NCBI GenBank assembly: GCA_034717495.1
Contig: JAYELL010000001.1
Span: 248,304 to 312,303, forward strand
Reading direction: 5' to 3'
DNA length: 64,000 nucleotides
Source of the DNA: Chloroflexota bacterium
GTDB lineage: Bacteria > Chloroflexota > Anaerolineae > JAAEKA01
Shown one piece after another: positions 18,022-26,700 of this stretch (positions within the stretch are counted from its first letter, which is position 1; each line of letters begins with the position of its first letter). The notes beneath the pieces were generated by a model. The model searched no databases. It worked only from the letters and a program-made list of their open reading frames with translations, and had not been told where the DNA came from. The translations under genes and the position numbers were made by a program.

Positions 18022-18768
18022 TTAATCTTTCTCCAGTTCCAATTCCTGGATATGGACTTCCAGAGCAGGTGCGCTCAAAATGATGTCGTATTGAGCTGGT
18101 GATACGCTGGCAAAGAGGAAGTTTCCCAGGTCGTCCACGTTGGCCGCGGCGATCCACTGCCCCTCTTGCCAGAGATGCGCCTGGGTCTCGACGGGTTGGC
18201 CCAGGCCCGTTACCAGTCCGAGGACGTCCAGAGAGCCGGGCGACTCCCCACTGGCCTGAAGGTCAAGGACGATTTGCATTTCACCGGTGACATCGTAGAC
18301 CATGGGTGTATCCCCGGCACCGCGAACACCGGCGAAAGCAGGAGCGAATGCCGGACTTTGCAGTCCTTGCGAAAGGTTGCCGGCCAGTTTGGCGATCAAT
18401 ACCTGGACCCGTTCCTTGATCGGGCCAACGAAATCGCTTTGTTCCCGGGGTTCGGTGTCAATCAGGAATCGCTCAAGCTGGACGAGTTCGAGCGCACAGT
18501 GGGGGCAGGATGCGACATGCGTTGAGATTTCCGCGGCTTGATTCGCCGGCAGCAGGCTCGCGTGAAACTCGCCAAGTTCAATGGACGAGGGGCACTCGGC
18601 TCTGAATAGAATGCCTTCAAGATGCCGTTTTTCGATCGCAACGGCATTTGCCCGGTTGCGGCAATAATCGCATCGAGCCAGGTGCGAAATCACCTCCGGG
18701 CTTGTTTCACCATCTGCCCACATTAGCAGCATGGTGTCCTCAAGGGCTGGTGGAGAGATACAGTTCAT
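18022..18768 (-). CDS. double zinc-finger anti-sigma-like protein, soluble
   Basis: 248 residues with two zinc anti-sigma motifs of the form His-x3-Cys-x2-Cys: His29/Cys33/Cys36 (HLARCDYC) and His84/Cys88/Cys91 (HVASCPHC). A linker of about 55 residues is rich in Ala, Gly and Pro (AFAPAFAGVRGAGDT). The C-terminal 90 residues are a beta-sandwich reminiscent of carboxypeptidase-regulatory-like domains. There is no transmembrane segment. Its place directly after a sigma factor (53-base gap) suggests it binds that sigma factor. The flexible linker between the two halves is a plausible cleavage site for the CHAT protease encoded next; this is inference only. Confidence 0.75.
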   Translation of the reverse strand: MNCISPPALEDTMLLMWADGETSPEVISHLARCDYCRNRANAVAIEKRHLEGILFRAECPSSIELGEFHASLLPANQAAEISTHVASCPHCALELVQLERFLIDTEPREQSDFVGPIKERVQVLIAKLAGNLSQGLQSPAFAPAFAGVRGAGDTPMVYDVTGEMQIVLDLQASGESPGSLDVLGLVTGLGQPVETQAHLWQEGQWIAAANVDDLGNFLFASVSPAQYDIILSAPALEVHIQELELEKD

Positions 18769-18821
18769 AAAAAAACACGCTCCAATTGGAACAGATAAGG
18801 ATTCACCAGTTTAAACGAGAC

Positions 18822-19538
18822 CTAGCCAAAAGTTTCAGCATAGTCGAGCAGGATATCTCTCAACTCCTTGTCTCGTCGGAGCCTCGCCAGCACATTCTGT
18901 TTGATCCGGTAGATTTCCCGGGTGTCGTCGAACACCTGGCTGTAGCTTTGTTGCAGCTCGCGCGGTTTCATCGCCAGGACGAAACAGCCGTGTAGAACCA
19001 GCCGTTCTTTCTCGCTGGCCATGCGCTGCTCGAAAAGATGCCAGAACGATTTCTTCTGAGACTCGTAGACAGCGCTGTCCTCGACGCTTGGGCCTGGCCT
19101 TGGTTTGCCTGCAAGGGCCTCCTCCGGCTCAGCATCGACTGTTTCATGACGCCGCAATCTTGAATGATCAACTATGACACTGTTCGTGCATAATTTCAGG
19201 TAGCGCAGCAGCGATGGAAGGTTGGGAAATCGCTCAAATTTCTCCGGCGTCACAGCTCTCCAGATTTTTTCGAACGAACGATTGACGAAATACTGGATTT
19301 CCTCTCCTGTTCCCGGATAACTCGGGTGGCGTTCTACCCAACCCGCTACAAGAGGCTGGTATTGGCTGTAGAGACAGGAGTGGGCATGTTCATCGTGATG
19401 TAGAATGGCGCGCCGGAAAAGTTCGTAACAAAAAGCAGGATCGTAATCCTTCCTGTTGAAGAAATGGGTAGTTTCCTGGGCACACCGGTGTGCGATACCG
19501 GATAAATTGAGTGCTGCGAGGTCAACTCTGTCTGCCAT
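18822..19538 (-). CDS. sigma-70 family (ECF-like) RNA polymerase sigma factor
   Basis: 238 residues. Region 2 is recognisable around YSQYQPLVAGWVERHP to SVIVDHSRLRR, including EIQYFVNRSFEKIWRAV where ECF factors have the region-2 helices. Region 4 is ASEKERLVLHGCFVLAMKPREL with a helix-turn-helix and VLARLRRDKELRD. The sequence is divergent and slightly long, with extra N-terminal residues. It is the first gene of the island, with its own promoter 54 bases upstream, and probably drives it. No Shine-Dalgarno is seen before ATG 19538. Confidence 0.82.
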   Translation of the reverse strand: MADRVDLAALNLSGIAHRCAQETTHFFNRKDYDPAFCYELFRRAILHHDEHAHSCLYSQYQPLVAGWVERHPSYPGTGEEIQYFVNRSFEKIWRAVTPEKFERFPNLPSLLRYLKLCTNSVIVDHSRLRRHETVDAEPEEALAGKPRPGPSVEDSAVYESQKKSFWHLFEQRMASEKERLVLHGCFVLAMKPRELQQSYSQVFDDTREIYRIKQNVLARLRRDKELRDILLDYAETFG

Positions 19539-19591
19539 GGGATGAAAAGGAGAACCAACTATCGAAATTGCGCCATGTTCCTTGTCAGACC

Positions 19592-19619
19592 ATTATACAA
19601 TGACTGAAAAAAGATGCAA
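19592..19619 (-). promoter_or_regulatory. promoter for the sigma/CHAT operon
   Basis: On the minus strand TTGCAT (19619-19614), a 16-base spacer and a perfect TATAAT (19597-19592) precede the sigma gene, leaving a leader of roughly 47 bases. It looks like a housekeeping promoter, so basal expression need not depend on the encoded sigma factor. Confidence 0.65.
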
Positions 19620-19796
19620 AGGGGTTGTCTTCCATATCAACGTAATCGCCAATCCAATTTTATGAACCCTTAATGTTGTCGTAATGGGCAGTTAGCCTTG
19701 GCAGGATACGATGATGATCGATATCAGGGGTAAGGATGGGGCATGCTGCCAGCATCTACGGTCATAGAGGGACAATTTTCTTCCAGACGCACTAAT

Positions 19797-19819
19797 CCGG
19801 AAGAGTCTTCGGGCATAAT
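19797..19819 (+). promoter_or_regulatory. dyad and -10-like element before htrA
   Basis: CCGGAAGA-G-TCTTCGGG is a near-perfect dyad next to CATAAT, 24 bases before the htrA ATG, which has AAAGGTG as ribosome site. It may be an operator. The rest of the 304-base gap shared with the divergent sigma gene shows no gene. Confidence 0.35.
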
Positions 19820-19842
19820 CTGAGTTTTGAGAAAGGTGATTT

Positions 19843-21186
19843 ATGGATCAGGTTCCAGGAAAGCGTTATGGTGGTTCAGTTGCAATCATTGCTTTGCTGA
19901 TCGCTACGTTGATTGTCACAGTTGTTATGGCGATTCCAGCAATTGACGGTCTGCCCGCGCAGGCCAGCACGGTGAGCGATGTTTTCGTTCAGCAACCTCC
20001 GGTCCGGGCAGGCGTCTCCGCTGCGGCAACACGACCCGCAGACCAGACTCTGCCACCCGATCTGGCAGCAGCGCTGACCTTGGTTGAAGCACAGGAACGA
20101 GTCCTGACAAATATCTATGAGACAGTCTTGCCTTCCGTGGTGCATATTCAGGTGCGACAGCGCATTGACAGGGAAAATCTGGGCGGGTTCGCTGTCCCAG
20201 GCTTGCCATTCGGTGGACCCGATGACCCGGACACTCCCGGCGATGATTTCTTTCGGGGTGGCGAGGGTTCCGGTTTCGTCTGGGATGATGCGGGCCATAT
20301 CGTCACCAACAATCACGTAGTCGAAAATGCGGTCGAAGTTCGTGTCTTCTTTTCCAATGGGTTTGAGGCAGAAGCCGAGGTTCTTGGCAAGGATGCCGAT
20401 GCCGACCTGGCTGTAATTTCCATTGACGTCGATTCCGATCAATTGGTGCCCGTGGTTCTTGGAAACAGCGGCAACCTTCGGGTTGGACAATTGGCAGTAG
20501 CTATTGGCAACCCCTTTGGCCTCGAAAACACCATGACATTTGGGATCATCAGCGCACTGGGCCGAACGATCAACAGTGGCCGGACACCCTTTTCGATCCC
20601 GGAGGTGGTTCAGACCGATGCGCCTATCAATCCGGGCAACTCGGGTGGACCTCTGCTGGATCGATTTGGTCGGGTCATCGGTATCAACACCCAGATCGTG
20701 AGCCGAAGTGGCAGCAATTCAGGCATCGGGTTTGCCGTGCCGATAGACATTGCTAAAAGGATCGTGCCTGAGTTGATCGAGGATGGCGACTACGAGTATT
20801 CCTGGCTGGGGATCACCGGTCAGACCTTGCGATCAGAGGTCGTCGAGGCCAACGACCTTTCCCCGGACACTCGAGGCGCTCTGGTCGTAGCGCTTGCTGG
20901 TGGCGGCCCGGCAGACCAGGCTGGTCTCGTTGGCAGCCAGAACAGGCAAATCGAGGATGCATTGCCCTATCCAGTGGGTGGAGATGTGATCGTTGCGATT
21001 GCAGATCAGCCGGTCACGGGAATGGATGATCTGATCACCTACCTGGCCAGCCAGACCCAACCGGGCGACGTGGTGACGCTGGAGGTGATCAGGGATGGAG
21101 AGACCATCTCGCTGGACGTGGAGCTGGGAGCTCGTCCCGGTGTCATGGAAGTTCGAAACCAGTTTCAGGATGACGGCGAGAAATAG
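19843..21186 (+). CDS. HtrA/DegP-type trypsin-like serine protease with PDZ domain
   Basis: 447 residues. An N-terminal hydrophobic segment (IIALLIATLIVTVVMAI) is a signal anchor. The S1C protease domain shows His in GHIVTNNHVVENA, Asp in DADADLAVI and Ser in NPGNSGGPLLD. A PDZ domain near 330-435 ends VTLEVIRDGETISL. These enzymes degrade or refold damaged envelope proteins. The gene is divergent from the sigma/CHAT operon, so it shares the regulatory region, and its end overlaps the convergent P-type ATPase gene by 22 bases. Confidence 0.95.
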   Translation: MDQVPGKRYGGSVAIIALLIATLIVTVVMAIPAIDGLPAQASTVSDVFVQQPPVRAGVSAAATRPADQTLPPDLAAALTLVEAQERVLTNIYETVLPSVVHIQVRQRIDRENLGGFAVPGLPFGGPDDPDTPGDDFFRGGEGSGFVWDDAGHIVTNNHVVENAVEVRVFFSNGFEAEAEVLGKDADADLAVISIDVDSDQLVPVVLGNSGNLRVGQLAVAIGNPFGLENTMTFGIISALGRTINSGRTPFSIPEVVQTDAPINPGNSGGPLLDRFGRVIGINTQIVSRSGSNSGIGFAVPIDIAKRIVPELIEDGDYEYSWLGITGQTLRSEVVEANDLSPDTRGALVVALAGGGPADQAGLVGSQNRQIEDALPYPVGGDVIVAIADQPVTGMDDLITYLASQTQPGDVVTLEVIRDGETISLDVELGARPGVMEVRNQFQDDGEK

Positions 21187-23507
21187 AAACCCTGGCCTGA
21201 CTCTTTCAGCGATCTCGGTCGCGATCGGAGCAGGCGCATGCTGTTCAAGATCACGATAAGCGACGCTCCCACGTCGGCAAAAACCGCCATCCAGAGCGTT
21301 GCATAACCCAGCAGTGCCAGGACGACGAAGACCGCTTTGATTGCCAGACTCAGCGCCACGTTTTGTATGATGATGTTTCGCGTTTGGCGGCTAAGGCGGA
21401 CCAGGTAGGGCAGGCGCGCAAGGTCATCTCCCATCAAGGCAATATCCGCGGTTTCGATGGCCTGATCGGTGCCGGCGCTGCCCATGGCGATCCCTACTGT
21501 GGCTCGGGCCAGCGCCGGTGCGTCGTTCACGCCATCTCCCACCATGGCTACAGGGCCGATATGATCGAGGATGTCGGCGATGGCGTTGACTTTGTCTTCC
21601 GGAAGAAGACTGGCCCGAACGTCGTCGATCCCAACCTGGCCGGCGATTGCCATGGCTGCGGCGTCGCTGTCTCCCGTCAGCATGATCGTGTGCTGGATGC
21701 CGACCTCCTTTAGGGCTGCTATCGCCTCCGCGGCTTCCGGCCGGACCTGATCGGCGACGGCCAGGAATCCCCGTACCGCGTTCGTGTCGTGCACCAGGAG
21801 CGCGGTTTGCCCCCGAAGCTCGGCATCGCGGACTTGCCTGCAGAGCGGGTTAGCTTCGCAGAGGCCCAGGTCGTGAACATGGCGGTGGCTGCTTATGCCG
21901 ATCATCTGGCCGTCGATCTGGCCCTGGACGCCCATTCCGAGAAGCGCCTCGACTTGCCCGGCAGCAGGGTATTGCCGATCCAGTTGCCTGTGCCGCGCTG
22001 CCTCTACTACAGCGCGGGCCAGGGGGTGTTCAGATCGTCGCTCGACGGCTGCCGCAAGGGCCAGCAGGTCATCGCAGGAGGAGCAGTTTGTGCTGGAATG
22101 CCCGTTGCCAGAGGCCGCGCAATGAATCGTCGTGAGCGCCGGCTGTCCAACAGTCAGCGTTCCCGTCTTGTCGAAGGCGATGGCGCGCACGCCGCTCATG
22201 GCTTCCAGGTTGGCACCTCCCTTGATCAGAACGCCATGACGGGCGGCGGCCGTGATGGCTGCAACGATGCTCACCGGGATCGATAACACCAGCGCGCAAG
22301 GGCAGGCAATCACCAGCAATGTCAGCGACCGGTAGAGCCAGCCTGTGGTGGTGGCGGTATCGAAAAAGGGTTGACCGAATAACAAGGGCGGTACGATCGC
22401 CACCAGAACGGCAATACCCATAACGGCAGGCGTGTAGATGCGGGCAAAACGGTCAACCCAGCGCTGGGCCGGCGCCTTGCTGCTTTGAGCCTCTTCAACC
22501 AGGTGAATCAACCTGCTCAGTGTGTTGTCCTCGGCCAGATGGGTGACTTCAATCGTCAGCGTGCCATTGCCATTCACCGTGCCCGCAAAGACCTGATCGC
22601 CAGGAGACTTGTCGACCGGAAGGCTTTCACCGGTGATGGGCGACTGGTTGACAGCCGATTGTCCCGACAATACGACGCCATCCATGGGAAATCGTTCACC
22701 GGGACGTACAAAAATTGTCTCGCCGATTGCCAAATCCTCGACCGGAACGGCGAGTTCGTGGGGTTCACACCAGGGACATGGCCCGCCATTGTAAACTTCT
22801 CCCGTGGGAAGGGCTTTGCCAAAATGCTCCTCACAGTCGACGCAGGGACGCAGGATGGTTGCCTGTGAGGGAGAGAGGGACACCAGGCTCTGGATCGCCT
22901 GTCTTGCCCGACCCATGGTATAACCTTCGAGTAACTCGCCGATGCTGAACAGGAACACCACCATGGCCCCTTCGGGCCATTCCCCGATCGCCGCCGCGCC
23001 CAACACAGCTACCGTCATCAAGACGTTGATATCAAATTCGTGGTTGTAGCGAAGGCTGGCATAGGCCTTGCGGGCGATCTTGTAGCCGCCGACGACGATG
23101 GCAGCGGCAAAGAATCCGGTTGTGACCACCTCAGGCCATTGCAGCCAAGCGCCAAACCAGCCGATGCCGATAAGCAAGCCACATGAAAGGGTGGCCGAAA
23201 GGCGGGCCTGGCTTCGCAGCGTATGCAGCAGCCACTCCACACCCTGGGTTTTGGCGGGGTCGCTCGAATCATCCCCGGTGGCGACAGCATAGCCCATGTC
23301 GCGAACGCGCCGCTCGACCTGGCCAGGTTCCAGCACCGCCGGATCGATTACCAGGGTCAATTTCGTACTCACGAAGCTTACATCACAGGCGTCTACGCCT
23401 GGAAGTTGGCCGATGCTCTTTTCAAGTTTCAGGGCACAATCGGCGCAATCCATTCCCTCAATGGAATAGCTTAGTTCGTTCTGTCCATCGGAGCCAGGAA
23501 GTGCCAT
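21165..23507 (-). CDS. Zn/Cd/Pb-exporting P1B-type ATPase
   Basis: About 780 residues. An N-terminal heavy-metal domain (GMDCADC, Cys21/Cys24) precedes eight membrane segments. TGES marks the actuator domain, CPC (about 402-404, CPCALVLSIP) the transport site, DKTGT (Asp446) the phosphorylation site and GDGVNDAPAL the hinge. The last membrane segments contain the P1B-2 Asp (DVGASLIVILN), which points to Zn2+/Cd2+/Pb2+ export. An unusual Cys-rich loop (CVDC then CPWC, about 222-247) sits in the actuator region, and further Cys/His lie near 470. ATG 23507 is 4 bases after the HEAT gene stop; a TTG at 23522 overlapping that stop is an alternative start. Translation is likely coupled to the HEAT gene. 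Confidence 0.94.
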   Translation of the reverse strand: MALPGSDGQNELSYSIEGMDCADCALKLEKSIGQLPGVDACDVSFVSTKLTLVIDPAVLEPGQVERRVRDMGYAVATGDDSSDPAKTQGVEWLLHTLRSQARLSATLSCGLLIGIGWFGAWLQWPEVVTTGFFAAAIVVGGYKIARKAYASLRYNHEFDINVLMTVAVLGAAAIGEWPEGAMVVFLFSIGELLEGYTMGRARQAIQSLVSLSPSQATILRPCVDCEEHFGKALPTGEVYNGGPCPWCEPHELAVPVEDLAIGETIFVRPGERFPMDGVVLSGQSAVNQSPITGESLPVDKSPGDQVFAGTVNGNGTLTIEVTHLAEDNTLSRLIHLVEEAQSSKAPAQRWVDRFARIYTPAVMGIAVLVAIVPPLLFGQPFFDTATTTGWLYRSLTLLVIACPCALVLSIPVSIVAAITAAARHGVLIKGGANLEAMSGVRAIAFDKTGTLTVGQPALTTIHCAASGNGHSSTNCSSCDDLLALAAAVERRSEHPLARAVVEAARHRQLDRQYPAAGQVEALLGMGVQGQIDGQMIGISSHRHVHDLGLCEANPLCRQVRDAELRGQTALLVHDTNAVRGFLAVADQVRPEAAEAIAALKEVGIQHTIMLTGDSDAAAMAIAGQVGIDDVRASLLPEDKVNAIADILDHIGPVAMVGDGVNDAPALARATVGIAMGSAGTDQAIETADIALMGDDLARLPYLVRLSRQTRNIIIQNVALSLAIKAVFVVLALLGYATLWMAVFADVGASLIVILNSMRLLRSRPRSLKESGQGFYFSPSS

Positions 23508-23511
23508 TTCC

Positions 23512-23916
23512 TTAGTTTTCAAGCTCCTTCAGCAGTTCATAGGCGGCTTGCGAGGTTGCCAAATCTGCCGCAGGCCCCTTCATGGCAGCCAGAACTGGTT
23601 TACTGATTTCACGGACCCCGGGGTCCGTGTTTTTGCTTAGCGCTACCTGTGCGACTTCTCTCAGATTGACGCCGGTGCCGTGAGCCACCAGGTCACGAAG
23701 AACCGGGAGTAGTGCGGCCTTGCCGCAGTAGGCCAGCGCGTTGGCGGCCGCCCAGCGGACACCAAACTCGTCGTCGTGCAGGGTCTGGACCAGAACAGCG
23801 ATCGTTTCGTCGTCGGTGTAGCCCGCGAGCGCATGAATCGCTGTTTCGTGTTCGATGTCGGTCCTGTCGGAGTCCCGAAGAATCGCAAGCGCTTCCAGTT
23901 GGCCAAGGGTATCCAT
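23512..23916 (-). CDS. HEAT-repeat protein
   Basis: 134 residues made of about three HEAT-type helix pairs (ETIAVLVQTLHDDEFGVRWAAANALAYCG, shown by the DDEFGVRWAAANAL core). GGAGG lies 6 bases before ATG. It directly precedes the metal ATPase gene with overlapping or abutting ends, so the two are co-transcribed. HEAT proteins of this size are protein-binding scaffolds; a role in regulating or assembling the ATPase is only a guess from position. Confidence 0.8.
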   Translation of the reverse strand: MDTLGQLEALAILRDSDRTDIEHETAIHALAGYTDDETIAVLVQTLHDDEFGVRWAAANALAYCGKAALLPVLRDLVAHGTGVNLREVAQVALSKNTDPGVREISKPVLAAMKGPAADLATSQAAYELLKELEN

Positions 23917-24027
23917 GGTTTCCTCCAGTCTTCCAGGGTTAGAAGAACCTGGGTAAGCCGGCCCAGGCTGATTGCTTGACTCGTGTCTTCCGAATCGATT
24001 CCAATCGCACTGCTGCTTCTGCCTTCC

Positions 24028-24056
24028 ACTCTACCGCGAGTCGTCCTGCGAGTCAA
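24028..24056 (-). promoter_or_regulatory. promoter for the HEAT/ATPase operon
   Basis: On the minus strand TTGACT (24056-24051), 17 bases, TAGAGT (24033-24028). Confidence 0.5.
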
Positions 24057-24072
24057 GCATTGAGGTTATACT

Positions 24073-24100
24073 TTGACATCCTCACATCCCGGCGTATACT
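24073..24100 (+). promoter_or_regulatory. promoter for uppP
   Basis: Perfect TTGACA (24073-24078), 16 bases, TATACT (24095-24100). Transcription should start near 24107, which rules out a longer uppP reading frame starting at TTG 24073. Confidence 0.75.
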
Positions 24101-24159
24101 TCTTGTCTGGATTGCTCCGAGAGCGATTTCCAGAGTACATCCCGTTGAAAGACCGTTTT

Positions 24160-24960
24160 ATGAATGAACTATGGAAAGTGATTGTCCTCGGCATCGTGGA
24201 GGGAATCACGGAATTCCTTCCCGTTTCGTCCACAGGCCATCTCATCGTCGTTGCCGATCTGATCGATTTTGAGGGATCCATCGGTGGCACGTTCGAGATA
24301 TTCATCCAGTTGGGCGCCACCCTGGCTGTCGTCGTCTATTTCTTCCGCGACTTGTTGGATCAGGCAAAACGATTGCCGACCGACAGGACTGTCCAACGCT
24401 TCTGGCTCAATATTCTCATTGCCTTTTTACCCGCGGCGATCATCGGTTTCCTTATCCATGATTGGATCAAGGAAGTGTTATTCTCGCCCTTGGTGGTGGC
24501 GGTGGCGTTGGTATTGGGTGGCGTCATTCTGATTCTGGTCGACAGGGTTGAACGTGAGGGGGCCATCAGCGATCTCTTTGCTGTTCCACCCAAAAAAGCA
24601 CTGGCCATCGGCATTGCCCAGGTGGCCGCGCTGATTCCTGGTACCTCACGCTCGGGCGCCACGATCGTGGGGGGGTTGCTCTCCGGTCTTGACAGGAAAA
24701 CTGCCACCGAGTTTTCGTTTTATCTGGCCATACCGACCCTGGGGGGCGCGACTGTATTCGAACTGCTGACCAGCCTGGATCAGATCGGTCGGGACGATGC
24801 ACTTAACCTGATCGTCGGCGCGATTGTATCGTTTGTCGTTGCTTTGGTCGTGATTGGTTGGCTGCTGCGCTACGTGCAAACCCACAGTTTTCTATTGTTT
24901 GGAATTTACCGGATCATTGCGGGGGCGACGATCCTGGCCTGGTGGCAATGGATTGCCTGA
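24160..24960 (+). CDS. uppP: undecaprenyl-diphosphatase
   Basis: 266-residue polytopic membrane enzyme that dephosphorylates undecaprenyl pyrophosphate, recycling the lipid carrier for peptidoglycan and other wall polymers; it also gives bacitracin resistance. Both family signatures are present: GITEFLPVSSTGHLIV near the N-terminus and PGTSRSGATI near residue 170. About seven hydrophobic segments are visible. ATG 24160 gives the standard family length and start (MNELWKVIVLGIVEG). Confidence 0.97.
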   Translation: MNELWKVIVLGIVEGITEFLPVSSTGHLIVVADLIDFEGSIGGTFEIFIQLGATLAVVVYFFRDLLDQAKRLPTDRTVQRFWLNILIAFLPAAIIGFLIHDWIKEVLFSPLVVAVALVLGGVILILVDRVEREGAISDLFAVPPKKALAIGIAQVAALIPGTSRSGATIVGGLLSGLDRKTATEFSFYLAIPTLGGATVFELLTSLDQIGRDDALNLIVGAIVSFVVALVVIGWLLRYVQTHSFLLFGIYRIIAGATILAWWQWIA

Positions 24961-25002
24961 ACCTCTTTATGTCGTTGCGACGGCTGGCGGATTCAGTAGT
25001 GG

Positions 25003-25752
25003 TTAGCGGCAAGCGTGCGCCAGGGCCGGCAGGATCGTGGCCGCATCCCCTCGGATTACGACGTCTGCAATGGAGTCGGCGCGGGTGGGTTCTCGATTGA
25101 TAAGAATGATCTTAGCACCCTGGCGTTTGGCCAGATAGGGAAGATCAGCCGCCGGTTCAACCTCCAGCGAAGATCCGACGGCGATCACCACGTCGCACTC
25201 GAGGGCGGCCTGTTGCGCCTTTCTCAGGTTCTCATACTCCAGCGGTTCACCGAACAGGATAACATCTGGTTTCACCAGGCCGTTGCATGCTTCGCAATGG
25301 ATGATTTGGCCGCGCTCGACGAGGGGCCAGAGGATTTCTGTTGAGACCTGCTGGCGGCATGAGAGGCAGGAGGCTGAACGCAAGTGTCCATGAAGTTCGA
25401 CGACCTCGCTCGAACCGGCTGCCTGGTGCAAACCGTCGATGTTTTGGGTCACAATCAGGGGCAACAGGCCTTTGTGTTCCCACTCGGCCAGGGCGTGGTG
25501 GGCCGGGTTGGGTTGGGCGTGGCGGATCTGTCGAGCCAGGGGGACAAACCATCGATAGAAGGCGGTGGGAGTGTCCTGGAATCCCCAAATGGAGGCTACG
25601 ATGAACGGGTCAACCTGCTGCCAAAGTCCTGAACTGGGGCTACGGAAATCGGGGATCCCTGAGGGTGTACTGATGCCAGCACCGGTGAGCGCCATCACAT
25701 GGCTTGCGGAACGAAGTATTCTGGAGGCATTCCTGATTTCTTGCTGGCTCAT
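25003..25752 (-). CDS. cobB: Sir2-family NAD-dependent protein deacylase
   Basis: 249 residues. GAGISTPSGIPDFRS and TQNIDGLH form the NAD site with the catalytic His in VVELHGHLRSA. Two Cys pairs (CLSC and CEAC) bind zinc, and GSSLEVEPAADLP closes the Rossmann fold. The enzyme removes acyl groups from lysines, consuming NAD. It is transcribed alone, convergent to uppP. The class III markers (an Ala-x14-Tyr-x2-Arg pocket) are not evident, so deacetylation is more likely than desuccinylation. Confidence 0.93.
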   Translation of the reverse strand: MSQQEIRNASRILRSASHVMALTGAGISTPSGIPDFRSPSSGLWQQVDPFIVASIWGFQDTPTAFYRWFVPLARQIRHAQPNPAHHALAEWEHKGLLPLIVTQNIDGLHQAAGSSEVVELHGHLRSASCLSCRQQVSTEILWPLVERGQIIHCEACNGLVKPDVILFGEPLEYENLRKAQQAALECDVVIAVGSSLEVEPAADLPYLAKRQGAKIILINREPTRADSIADVVIRGDAATILPALAHACR

Positions 25753-25828
25753 AGGTTATCGACTACCAGCCGGGTTCTGGGTTCGGCTACTGTACCATAC
25801 GAGTCACTGGCGGACAAACGGCGAGCAC

Positions 25829-25857
25829 TTGACGTAATTCAGCTTTTTATGTATTAT
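25829..25857 (+). promoter_or_regulatory. promoter upstream of the phosphatidyltransferase gene
   Basis: TTGACG (25829-25834), 17 bases, TATTAT (25852-25857). A second candidate, an extended -10 TGG-TATGAT, lies at 25948-25956 closer to the gene. Confidence 0.55.
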
Positions 25858-25997
25858 GGTAGGTGATGACGGTGAAGCGCCGTGCCGATGGCCTTCTTCG
25901 ATCGGGCCCGCTATCCAGTATTCTGCCGATATCGCCGACGCTAAATGTGGTATGATGCACACGAATTCTCGGGCCTAGACATGGAGCCTAGCACCAA

Positions 25998-26615
25998 ATG
26001 ATATCTGATTGGGCCCGCGGTTTTTTTCGGGGATTTCTTGAGGCGGTAGCCAGGTTTTTTCAGCGCCTGGGGGTTACACCAAACCAGCTAACAATTATCG
26101 GCCTCATGCTTCAGGCGGTCGTTGCCGTAGTGATCGCGCTCGGATACCTTCCTTTGGCTGGAATCTTGCTGGTCCTCTTTTCCATCTTCGACGCCTTCGA
26201 CGGTACCCTGGCTCGCATGACCGGGCGCGCCAGCACCTTCGGCTCCTTCCTCGATTCAACCATCGACCGTTATGCTGAGGCCATTGTTCTCTTCGGCCTT
26301 CTTGTGTACATGACAGGAATAGGCGATCGGACTGGTATTCTGCTGATCTATGTTTCAATCGTCGGTTCCCTGTTGGTAAGCTATACGCGGGCCAAGGCCG
26401 AGAGTCTCGATATCGAGTGTAAGGTTGGCATCCTAACCAGAGCCGAACGCATCATTGTCCTGGTCATTGGCCTGGTATTCTCGGGATGGCACCCGTTTCC
26501 TGGAGGCCCCGGCGTTCTGATCCTGGCGCTCTGGGTCCTGGCTATTTTCAGCAACGTCACCGCTATCCAGCGGGTTTATGCCGTATGGAAAGCGACTGAA
26601 TCGGAGCGAAATTAG
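25998..26615 (+). CDS. CDP-alcohol phosphatidyltransferase
   Basis: 205-residue integral membrane enzyme. The full CDP-alcohol motif is present: D-G-x2-A-R-x8-G-x3-D-x3-D at about 73-95 (DGTLARMTGRAST followed by GSFLDSTID). Family members make phosphatidylglycerophosphate, phosphatidylinositol-phosphate or similar lipids by displacing CMP. The specific alcohol acceptor cannot be told; the short length is shared by PgsA and the archaetidylinositol-phosphate-type enzymes. An inositol-monophosphatase-family gene is present at 62.1 kb but not linked. GGAG precedes the ATG at 11 bases. Confidence 0.93.
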   Translation: MISDWARGFFRGFLEAVARFFQRLGVTPNQLTIIGLMLQAVVAVVIALGYLPLAGILLVLFSIFDAFDGTLARMTGRASTFGSFLDSTIDRYAEAIVLFGLLVYMTGIGDRTGILLIYVSIVGSLLVSYTRAKAESLDIECKVGILTRAERIIVLVIGLVFSGWHPFPGGPGVLILALWVLAIFSNVTAIQRVYAVWKATESERN

Positions 26616-26700
26616 CCAATTTGTTGACCTCAGTCAACTGGATAAAAATTGTTCAAAAACTGGGCGTTATTTTTCCGCCGTCCGTACGTCTTGAGAGGTG

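Noticed and set aside
22069..22299. Second small gene inside the metal ATPase
   Set aside because: Shadow frame over the conserved DKTGT region.
24073..24159. N-terminal extension of UppP
   Set aside because: The TTG lies in a perfect -35 and the extra residues are not in the family.
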